NCBI RefSeq assembly: GCF_020740795.1
Contig: NC_067285.1
Location: forward strand, 39,592,511 to 39,656,510
Reading direction: 5' to 3'
DNA from: Apus apus
Lineage: Eukaryota; Chordata; Aves; Apodiformes; Apodidae
DNA length: 64,000 bases
This document shows, one piece after another, positions 12,705-22,800 of this stretch (its first letter is position 1; each line of letters opens with the position of its first letter). The position numbers and the translations under genes were made by a program. A model generated the notes under the pieces. That model was not told where the DNA came from and did no database searches. It saw only the letters and a list, made by a program, of their open reading frames with translations.

Positions 12705-13410
12705 CGGGGAACGGGGCTGAGACCCCTGGGGAGCGGGGCTGAGACCCCCGGGAGCGGGACTGGACCCCCGGGAGCGGGTCTTCGGGTCTTAGACCCCCGG
12801 GAGCGGGGCTGAGACCCCGGGGAGAGAGGCTGAGACCCCCGGGAGCGGGGCTGAGACCCCAGGGAGCGGGGCTGGACCCCCGGGAGCGGGGCTGAGACCC
12901 CGGGGAACGGGGCTGAGACCCCCGGGAGCGGGGCTGAGACCCCGGGGAGAGAGGCTGAGACCCCCGGGAGCGGGGCTGAGACCCCAGGGAGCGAGGCTGG
13001 ACCCCCGGGAGCGGGGCTGAGACCCCGGGGAACGGGGCTGAGACCGCCGGGAGCGGGGCTGAGACCCCCGGGAGCGGGTCTTCGGGTCTTAGACCCCCGG
13101 GAGCGGGGCTGAGACCCCGGGGAGCGGGTCTGAGACCCCGGGGAGCGGAGCTGAGACCCCGGGGAGCGGGTCTGAGACCCCCGGGAGCGGAGCTGAGACC
13201 CCCGGGAGCGGGGCTGGACCCCCGGGAGCGGGGCTGAGACCCCCGGGAGCGGGGCTTCGGGGAGCGGGGCTGGACCCCCGGGAGCGGGGCTGAGACCCCC
13301 GGAAGCGGGGCTGAGACCCTGGGGAACGGGGCTGAGACCCCGGGGAACGGGGCTGGACCCCCGGGGAGCGGGGCTGAGACCCCGGGGAGCGGGGCTGAGA
13401 CCCCCGGGGG
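12705..13410. repeat. Minisatellite 2: ~21-bp GC-rich unit, about 33 copies
   Basis: The unit is close to GAGACCCCCGGGAGCGGGGCT, repeated head to tail for about 700 bp, with variants (AACGGGG, AGAGAGG, CCAGGGAGC, GGACCCCC). Most units hold CCCGGG and runs of four or more G or C, so both strands have quadruplex-type potential. Higher-order copies are visible: a block containing GGTCTTCGGGTCTTAG recurs exactly 300 bp apart (12,781 and 13,081), and a block around GGAGAGAGGC recurs 125 bp apart (12,821 and 12,946). It ends about 330 bp before the ANTXR2 start codon. The 366-codon Pro-rich frame on the reverse strand is a by-product. Confidence 0.95.
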
Positions 13411-13419
13411 GTCCCGCAC

Positions 13420-13736
13420 GCCGCAGGGCGGGAAGGGGAGGCTCCCCGCGGGGTCAGCCCGGGGCTCCGGCGCGGGAAGGCGGCGGGGCGGGCTCTGCCG
13501 CGGGAGGGTGCGGGTGCGGGAGGGTGCGGGAAGGGAAGGAGGCGGGCTCAGCCACACAGCCCGGCCCGCCCGGCCCCGGCCCCCGCCTCAGGCAGAGGGG
13601 AGGGAGGGCAGGGCCGGGCCGGGCGAACCGCGGCGGCGGGAGGAGGAGGAGGAGGAAGGAGGAGGGGGCGGCCTCTCGAGCTCCCGCCGAGCTGCAGCGC
13701 CCGGGCCTCCCTTCCCCGCCGCCCAACCCCGCACCC
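13420..13736 (+). promoter_or_regulatory. ANTXR2: CpG-island core promoter and 5' UTR region of ANTXR2
   Basis: The DNA directly before the start codon is very GC- and CpG-rich. It has GC-box-like words (GGGGCGGG near 13,484; GGGGGCGG near 13,664), a GGA-repeat purine tract near 13,638-13,665 and no TATA box at a sensible distance. There is no ATG on the + strand between 13,420 and 13,737, so the first ATG is the one used for the gene. This fits a CpG-island promoter with dispersed start sites. The transcription start itself cannot be placed from sequence. Confidence 0.6.
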
Positions 13737-13882
13737 ATGGCGGGCTCGGCGCCCCGAGGCCTGTCCCTGCTGCTGCTGTCCCTGCTGCTGCTGTCCCTGC
13801 TGCTGCCGTCCCTGCCCGCCGCCCCGGCCCCGGAGGGGCCGTCGTGCCACGGGGCCTTCGACATGTACTTCGTGCTGGACAA
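13737..13882 (+). CDS. ANTXR2: ANTXR2 exon 1: signal peptide and start of vWA domain
   Basis: It encodes 48 codons plus 2 bases. The start is the first ATG after the GC-rich leader; the context has C at -3 and G at +4, so it is only moderate. The signal peptide is an extreme Leu/Ser tract (residues 9-26) made by three and a bit copies of the 15-bp unit TCCCTGCTGCTGCTG, followed by a Pro/Ala-rich stretch in which cleavage should fall (about residues 28-32). The mature part has a Cys at 37 and then FDMYFVLDK, the first vWA strand, ending in the first MIDAS Asp (D48). The donor is AA|GTAAGG. The frame stays open upstream of the ATG but holds no earlier ATG. Confidence 0.93.
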
Positions 13883-16800
13883 GTAAGGGTGGGGGGTGCG
13901 GGGGGCAGAGCGCGGGGCGCGGGGAAGGGCGGCGGGGGAGGGGGGGAAAGAGAGGGGGGATTCGTTCCCGGCGCGGCTTTTGTTCCGGCCGCGCGTCCCC
14001 GGGGGTTGAGGAAGGGGCTCAGGGGTCTGAGGGGGCTGAGGAAGGGTCTGAGGTGGCTGAGGGGGCTCAGGGGTCTGGGGTGGCTGAGGGGACTGAGACT
14101 GAGGGTCCAAGAGCCTCCCAGGGCTGAGGGGGCTCAGTGGGCTGAGGGGACTGAGACTGAGGGACTGAGGGGGCTGAGGGGACTGAGACTGAGGGGGCTG
14201 AGGGGTCTGGGGTGGCTGAGGGAGCTCAGGGGTCTGGGGTGGCTGAGGGAACTGAAGGGCTGAGGTGGCTCAGGGGACGGAGGGGCCTGAAGGGCTGAGG
14301 TGGCTGAGACTGAGGGGGTCTGAGGGGGCTCAGGGGTCTAAGGGGGCTGGGGTGGCTGAGGGGGCTGAGGCTGAGGGGGCTGACACTGAGGGGGCTGACA
14401 CTGAGGGGGTCTGAGGGGACGGAAGGGCTGAGGGGCCAAGAGCCTCCCCAGGGCTGAGGAGGCTGAGGAGGCTGAGGGGACTGAAACTGAGGGGGCTGAG
14501 GTGGCTGAGACTGAGGGGGTCTGCGGGGACTGAAGGGAACTGAAGGGCTGAGGGGGCTGGGGGGGCTGAGACTGAGGGATCTGAGGGGGCTCAGGGGACT
14601 GAGGGGGCTGAGACTGAGGTGGTTGAGGGGGCTCAGGGGGCTGAGGGGGCTGAGGGGCCAAGAGCCTCCCAGGGCTGAGGGGACTGAAACTGAGGGGACT
14701 GAGGGGTCTTGGGGTGGCTGAGGGAGCTGAGACTGAGGGGGCTGAAGAGGGGACTGAGGGGGCTGAGAGGGCTGAGGGGCCAAGAGCCTCCCCAGAGCTG
14801 AGGGCAGCGGGACCCTGGGTGTCCCTACCCACCGAAAGTGGGAAGTTTTGGGGGTCTCGCTGCCGCTGGGGTCCATCCCCTTTCCCCCCCCCACCCCCGT
14901 GGTTAAAAAGGGTGAAGTCGGCGGTTCCTTTTCCTGCCTGAGTGAGGAGGATCCGGGGGGGGGGTCGAGCGGCCGGTCGGCATCTGCCACCCACCCCCTC
15001 CCCCTTCCCCAGCTGTCCGGGGATGCTGGTTTTTCCGTGGGGAAGTTTGTGGATCTCTCCCCCCCTCCCAGGGGAGCGGCTGTCGGGGTGGTTTTGTTTT
15101 CCCCTGCGGGGTGTGTGTGTGTGTGTGTGTGTGTGTTTCTCCGTGCCCTCCGCGCCACAAAAACCCGCACCGAGAAGCCGGGGTTGCTGCTAACTGGAAA
15201 TCACTCGAAAAAGTACAATAATCCGGCGCTAATTCCTCGCTTGAAATCATCTCCCTTCCTCGCCTGGTTTCCTTTAAATCAGGCTTACTAACCTGCTTTT
15301 ATTTTTTATTTTTTTTTCCCCCCTTGTTGTTTTATTTTGCTTCTCAGGTCTGGGAGCGTCGCGCAGAACTGGCACGAGATATTTGATTTTGTAAAGCAGC
15401 TGACAGAAAGATTTGTGAGGTGCGTTTTGCTCCCTGTGGCATCTGTAATACTGGCATATATTAAACAACAACAAAAAAAACCACCACAAAACAAAAAAAG
15501 CAAGCCCTTTGCTTTTGTAATCCCAGGAGACGTGTTTCACAAGCGTGTTGAGTTTGGCTTCTACTGCCCCAATGGCTGGAAAATATCTGGAGCTTTAACT
15601 TAATTTTCTCATGTTTGGACTCAGTAAAAAGGTGGTAGCCTACATCTTTAAATAATTAATATCTAAAATGACTCTCAGATACGATTTTTAAACTTTTTTT
15701 TTTTTTTTTTCCTGTAATCCCTATGCCTAATTTTCTGAGGGGAGTACTTGTGTGTTGCTTGTAGAGATCTGTTTAAAGAAAGCCATCTGAATACATGCCT
15801 AGACATCTGTAAATAAATACATGGTGTGGGTCAAAAAGAAGGGACTGTCAAGCTCAAACATACAGGAAGTTTCTGTCATGTAACAGTATGTTTGTGGTGC
15901 GTATATGTAACCAACTTTTTAAATGGCTAAGCAGTATCATCTGGCAAGTATTGCTGCTTCAGAAATGGCTGTTGTAAGTACTGGCTAACTGTACTCAGCA
16001 CAAACATCTGAGAATTACTGTGGTGCATCATTTTGCTATTAAAAAAACTCAAACCAGAATAAAACAAAAGAAGCTCCTCCCCCCACCAAGATACAGATGT
16101 AGATGTTGTGGTAGTTTTTGCTCTGGAAAATGAAGTGCAGGGAGCAGCTATAATCTTGGCATGCTAATAAAGGGATACAACTTTATTTGCATAATTAAAT
16201 ACTGCTTGTAGTCATCTTGTTGAAAGCAAATCTTCTGTAAACCAAGCGGGTGATTGAAGTTTTTGAAAGTTATTCTGTAAGCTCTAGAATAAAAAAGAGC
16301 CTGAGGATGCCAGAGCAGCACTTCTTTTCAGTGAGTGGTGAAAAAATCTGTTTGGCCCCACTGAAAGGGTGGTGCTTGTTCATTGTAAATCTCTCAGTTC
16401 ACAGTCTTTTACAGCCAAGTGACGCTCCCTTTTGCAACAGTGTGTTCTGTAGTGGTCTGGTTGTGCTATCTGAAATAAGGCTGTTGAGTTGGGAATCTAC
16501 TCTGCTGACCTTTCACACCAAAGAAGAATCAATTACCGGGCAGAGATGAATGATACCCCCATGTCTTAAAACATAATGTAATTTAGAGCATTTCAGATTT
16601 TTGTATTCAGAGCTTTAGTGGATAGACTGCAATACTGGATCTTAAATCCAAAATCTGGGCAGTTCTGTGCAAAGATTTGCCCAGTACTTGTATTTCCGTG
16701 ATGTCAATCATTTTAAGTTGCACCACTGACATAAGTGAACTGAAAATGTGTAGTCATTCACCCTTACAAGTGTTATATTTGCCCCCTCCCTGGAGGTGTT

Positions 16801-19800
16801 CAAGGGCAGGTTGGATGAGGCTCTTGCAGCCTGGTCTGGTGGGAGGTGTTCCTGGTCATAGCAGGGAGGTTGGAACCTGATGATCTTGAAGTTCCCTTCC
16901 AACCTTCACCATTCCATGATTCTGTGTCTTTACTAACATTAAACCCATTAATGAATTGTGATACATATATATAGTGAATTATAAGATTACCCAATATATT
17001 GAAATTGTCATGAATAAAAATTAAAAGGAGGTAGGAGAGATGTTGTTAGGATTTACCTTAGGGAAGTTACTGTCTTAGGCTTCCAGAGCATTAGTTCTTC
17101 TGGATTTTCCACAGGTAGTTGCATATAATTCCTTGTAATCTTGTTGGAAGAGACAGGTGGGCTTCACCTGTCCAAAAAAAGAGAATTCCTTAACAAAATC
17201 AATTAATACAGTGTTGCATTTTATAATGACATTTCCCCAGATACTTTTGTGGAAGTTGATCTTAAGTGGCACCGCTCTTGTGTCACCAAAACAAAAACAT
17301 ACTCGTTCTGAAAGAGTTTGTCATGCTACCTCTGTAGAGGTGATTCATTCTGAAGGCACTGTTTGTTTGAGGATTTTATCACCAAAAAGCACGGTTGGAA
17401 TTTACATTGAGTCAGGATCAACCTTTAAAAAGGGGAAGCTGGCTTTTGAATATGTCCATGTTAAGTACCCCGGAGCAAGAGCGTACCCCGAGTCTATGTC
17501 CCTGACTTATTTTTACATCAGTGACCATAAAAATATAAAAGGATGTGTTACCTTCTGTACCTTGGTAGATCACAAGCTAGGAAGTTCACTTGCAGTTGGG
17601 TTGCAGGAGATACTGACCACTAAGCTTAGTATGTCTTGATCTGGAGTTTAATCAGGCAAGAAAGAATAATAATTCTGGTACTTCGTGCTCAAAGCATCTG
17701 GGTAAGGAGTGGATGGGCAGAAATTCTTTAATTCCTCTCACATTCTGGGTTTGTAGTTTGCAAGTATGTTCTCTGGAAGTTGGAGGATAATGATACTTAT
17801 GAAGCATGAGTAAGTGAATGAAACGCTGTGCATCTGTACATTTCTCTTGATTTATCTGAAATGTTTTGTTTTGTTTTCCTCTTTCTCTTTTTTAAAAGCC
17901 CCAAGATGAGATTATCATTTATCGTGTTTTCCACCCAGGCACACGTCGTTATGCCATTAACTGGAGACAGGTTAGTGCACTGCTTTTTTAATTCTCCCCC
18001 TCCCTCCTCCCCACCAAGGGTTCTTACCAAATCAGAGGAGCAGTAACAGATACTGAACAATAACTGATATGTTTAAGTGGTGGCCAGAGCCAGATTTCAT
18101 TTTGTAAACGTATCAATGGATAGCCTAGTGAAAAAGGAAGGAGAAGATGGGAAATAAATTCTTGATGTGAGCTCTGCCACTGCTTTGCTGAACATTTTCA
18201 TCTCTGCATGACTCTGCATCTTCCTTGGCACAGTAGGAGAAATGATTCTTGCTTTTATTTTTGTAAAGCAATATCTGTAGATAAGTCTTCAGTATTGTAT
18301 TCATGTCTAGGTAAAGCATACAATGGTAAATCAGTGTTTCTGATAATCTTGTATGTGGCAAATGTTTCCATTTTGTATTTTCCAATCACAACTTCAAAAT
18401 TGATTTTAGACAGTAGAGTTGCTGCCACTTGAAAGGTGTGAGATCTTCCCAGCACTGTGATGATACATGGATGTGCCTGACCTCTTCCTTTGAGTTGATG
18501 TTTTCAAAGGCAGTGGCACTGAAGGCTGCTCACTCTGGTTTCTAAACCAAAAAACAGCTAGGACAGGTCAAGGATTAGGTGAGGGAAACAGAAGGAAAAA
18601 AACAGGCAGAGAAGACATTGTTGTAAAATTAGCTACTAAAATCAGAGGAATTGGAAACCCATGTTGTGGGATCAGTGCTTTCAGCAGTGGACAGTTGCAC
18701 TGGCATCAAAGTTCTTCAGTATTCTTTCAGCCTTGTCAGAAACAACACGACCTCCTCTCTCTCTCCCTTCTGTCCAGGAGGGAACCACACGGCACAACTT
18801 TTTGCATTTTGAACATGTGGATAAACCATTTATGAATCATTTTAATGAAGTGTGACAGGGTGGAAGTGAGGTAGTCCTTCCTTTCTGCTGCCTTTAGTAG
18901 AGTCAATGTAGCCAGTTAGTTTAATATGTGGGCTTGTTGGTTTTTAGAGAGGGGTTTTTTGTTAATAATATATAAATAGCAAGTGCAAGACTTACTGAAA
19001 AGACCTGTCATGGGCAACAGACAAAGGTGTAACACTACAGAAATGCTGATATCCTAGAAATAGGATGTCTAAACCCCCAATTTTAAGCCCCTCCTGGTTT
19101 AGCATTTTAAAAAGTGGTCTGACTTGAGAACAGCCAAGTTTTCACTTCCCCTACAAGGACTTGGATACTGGATCTGCTCCCTGCGGGGAGAAACAAGGTT
19201 ATAAGCCTTTTTTCCAGATGGCTTCAGAGAGGTCAGGAGAGGACACTTAAGCCTGTTCTGAGGACTGCTGAAGTCAATGAGATCCTCTCTCTGGATTTCA
19301 ATAGGCTCTTTATCCCTTTCAGTGGCCTTTTCCTTATCTAGCATGGAGAGTCAGCACTGATAATGTACAGACCACTTGGAATGCTTGGGCAGAACTCTGG
19401 AACCAGGCCAAGGAAACACAAGTACTTTTTTCATTGCACGTCCATGGCAAGTTTTAAGCCGTGGAAAGAACCACGTTTTTCTCAGAAGCCTCCTTTAAAG
19501 TATAGGAAGAACATTCTTCAGTTCTAGTGAGCTCCTTTGTGGGACTATTCTGTAATGCGAGGTTTGCTGAAGCTTTTGTGAGTGGTAGGGGAAAGCAAAT
19601 TACTGTCCTTATTGTTTAGGAGGAATTATGAGAGTGAAGAAGGAAACAGTAGTAACTGTGACTGACCATATACATGTAGGTGAGAATGGATAGATACAGT
19701 TGGAACAGCTGTCCTTTTAAATATTAAGTCAACAGAAGAAAATGACTTAAAATGTCTAATTCCCTTTGTTCCAAACAAAAGGTAAGGATGCTAAGTACAG

Positions 19801-22800
19801 TGCAGTTTTGGGCATGGGTGTGTACTGATTATGTGATATTATGGCCTTGGTTTTTTAATGTGCATTTTGGACTTGCAGGGATGTTTTTCCCCTTGCTTGC
19901 TAATTCGCAAACGTCAGGAAACCACAATTCATTCCCAGCAGTTAGTTCAAAGTAGGGGAGTTTTTTTTTGTGGTGGTTTTTTTTTTTTTGGTTGTTTTGA
20001 AAGCCTTAGGCTTCTAATTGTTTGCACAAAGTTCTTGCTGGTTTTTACTGCATAATAAAGCTGGAGATATAAAGAAACCCACACCATAGCACCAAAGACC
20101 AAAGCCCCCAGATTAACAAATATTTAGTGACTATGAACAGTGCTATGTGAATAACTCTGGAAACAGAAGTCACTGTTAACCACAGGACACGCAATGCTAT
20201 AATACATGCACAGAACAAAAATAACACCCAGATGGAAAAGACTTCTCACAATGGTTATATCCCATTTTAGAGATACACATTTTCCCTGTGAAGTTCAGCT
20301 GCAAACTGTATGCTAAGTGGTAAACAAAGATTTGTGCAGTCACGTTTAGGGGTCAGTTTTGCTGCTAGTTTTGAGAAGTTGTTTGGAAAAGTATATATAC
20401 GCTTACAAATATCATGCAGGTAGCACAATATCTTCTGCGTTCTCTTTTGGCCAAGTGTTGCTGGCCAGCAGATTTCACGTTTCTGTGAATCTGACCAGTG
20501 TCCATGGCCAGGACTAGCCCTTCTGACACTGCTCAGGTGAAACTCCCATTGAAGCTAAAGAAAAGTTGTATTAATGAAGGTGGAAACATAGGACACTTAA
20601 GTACCTAGTACAGGACCAACTGTACCTTACTGTGCTTGTCTGTAGTCTGGTGCAGTTCACTTACTATTTCTTTACTGCACAAACATGTCACCTAGCAAGA
20701 CATTTATGTTATAAGACTTTTTTGCTTCAGTCTTCTCTGACAAGTGCTCCAGCCTCATTGCAAAGGCCACAGCAGGTGAAAGCAGGGACTGGGAGAAAAA
20801 AGCACCTCCCACTGTAGGAGAAGAACAGGTTTGTGACCATCTAAAGAATGTGAAGGAGCACAAGTCTGTGGGACCTGATGGGGTCCATCCACGGGTCCTG
20901 GGGGAGCTGGTGGATGCAGTTGCTGAGCCTCAGTCCATCATATTTGAGAGGTCATGGCAGTCTGGTGAGGCTCTTGCTGCAGGTAATATAGCCCCTATTT
21001 TTAAAAAGGGGAAAAATGAAGACCCAAGGGAACTACAGGCCAGTCAGTCTCACCTCTGTGCCTGGCCAGGTCATGGAGCAGATTCTCCTGGAAAGTCTGC
21101 TAAGGGACACGGAAAATAAAGAGGTGATTGGTGACAGTCAACATGGCTTCACTAAGGGCAAGTCATGCCTGACCAATCTGCTGGCCTTCTACAACAAGGC
21201 TGCAGAGATGGTGGATGCTGGCAGAGCAGCTGACATCATCTACCTGGATTTGTGTGAGGTGTTGGACACTGTCCCCCATGACATCCTGGCCTCCAAACTG
21301 ACAAGGCATAGATTTGACAGATGGACCGCTCGGTGGATAAGAGGTTGGCTGGATGGCTCCACCCAGAGAGTTGTGGTCAATGGCTCAATGTCCAAATGGA
21401 GGCAGGTGAGGAGTGGTGTCCCTCAGGGGTCAGTACTGGGACCAGTGCTGTTCAACACCTTTGTTGGAGACATGGACAGTGGGATGGAGTGTCTCCTCAG
21501 CGAGTTTGCTGACACAACCAAGCCCTGTGGAGTAGTTGACACACTGGAGGGAAGGGAGGCCATCCAGAGGGACCTTGACAGGCTGGAGAGGTCAGTCAGT
21601 GCCAACCTCATGTAGTTCAACAAGGCCAAGTGCAGGGTCCTGCACCTGGGTTGGTGCAACCCCAGGCACAAATCCAGGCTGGGGGGAGAATGGCTGGAGA
21701 GCAGCCCTGAGGAGAAGGACTTGGGGTGGGAGGAGATGAGAAGCTCGACATGAGCCACCAGTGAGGGCTGGAGCCTAGAGAGCCAATTGTGTCCTGGGTT
21801 GCATCAAAAGAAGTGTGGCCAGCAGGGCCAGGGAGGGGATTCTGCCCCTCTGCTCTGCTCTGGTGAGACCCCATCTGGAGTGCTGTGTCCAGCCCTGGAA
21901 CCCACAGCACAGGAAGGACATGGAGCTGTTGGAGAGGGGCCAGAGAAGGGCCTCCAAGATGATCAATACCTTGCGCAGCTCTGCTATGAAAGCAGACTGA
22001 GAGATTTGGCCTGGAGAGGAGAAGGCTCCAGGGAGACCTTAGAGCACCTTCCAGTGCCTGAAGGGGCTCCAGAAAAGCTGGGGAGGGGATTTTCACAAGA
22101 GAGGGCAGTGATAGGAAAAGGGGTGATGGTTTTAAACTGAAAGAGGAGAGATTTTGGTTAGACATCAGGAAGAAATTCTTCACCATGAGGGCAGGAAGGC
22201 GCTGGAACAGGTTGCCCGGGGAGTTTGTGGAAGCCCCATCCCTGGAGGTGTTCAAGGCCAGGCTGGATGAGGCTTGTGCAGCCTGGTCTGGTGGGAGGTG
22301 TCCCTGCAGAGAGGGAGAGCAGAGAGGTTCTGTGCCTCACAGGAGTTAACCCTACACTTCGGTTCATGAAGCTTGCCAGAATAGAGCCATCTGCAGAGCA
22401 TGTTCTGCTGAGTGTATAAAGTATGTCAGAGTCGGCCACTTGCATGTTTTCCATCTGCAGCCAATGCAGGAGGCCTTAAAGTTTGAAGCAGAATAATTTT
22501 TATAATTGTACCAAGCCCTCTGTAGTATTTGATAGGTGTACAAAGCAGGAAACTCCTCTAGATAATGCATCTGAGAAGACTGATGCACAGGGTTTTCTTT
22601 CATCACTACAACAGTTCTGTTTGTTAGGGATGCATCCATCCCTCTTCTAATTAAAGAACATTCCCCCCCACCCTGTTTCACTTACAAGTTTGTGTTTTTT
22701 TCCTGTTACGATACTTCCCTTTCAGCGGCAAAACTGAAGTACCTGTTTCGTTTACTTCCATTTGTTGGAGATTACGTGTTCCCTTGCAGGCATGTGGCCT

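Larger units (their letters stand above)
13883..15347 (+). other. ANTXR2: ANTXR2 intron 1 (1,465 bp)
   Basis: The donor GTAAGG directly follows exon 1, and the acceptor is TTTGCTTCTCAG after a strong T/C tract. Most of the first 900 bp is minisatellite 3 (separate entry), followed by a GC-rich stretch, a GT microsatellite at 15,111-15,136 and a T-rich run near 15,300-15,340. The open frames on the reverse strand (up to 314 codons, Ser/Pro/Leu-rich) are by-products of the repeat. Confidence 0.85.
15420..17898 (+). other. ANTXR2: ANTXR2 intron 2 (2,479 bp)
   Basis: The donor is GTGCGT and the acceptor TTTTTTAAAAG, where the pyrimidine tract is followed by four A bases just before the AG. It contains a T run near 15,690-15,710, a CR1 3' end (separate entry) and an unexplained open frame at 17,157-17,639 (separate entry). 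Nothing else is recognised. Confidence 0.8.

Noticed and set aside
12457..13557. 366-codon Pro/Ser/Arg-rich open frame on the - strand
   Set aside because: It is the 21-bp minisatellite read in reverse; the repeat has no stop codons, so the frame stays open. No independent coding evidence.
13508..14263. 251-codon frame on the + strand through exon 1
   Set aside because: It is a different frame from the receptor, starts without ATG, and runs into the minisatellite as a Gly/Leu/Arg repeat.
14226..15170. 314-codon Ser/Pro/Leu-rich frame on the - strand
   Set aside because: By-product of the G-rich intron 1 array; low complexity and no start or splice support.
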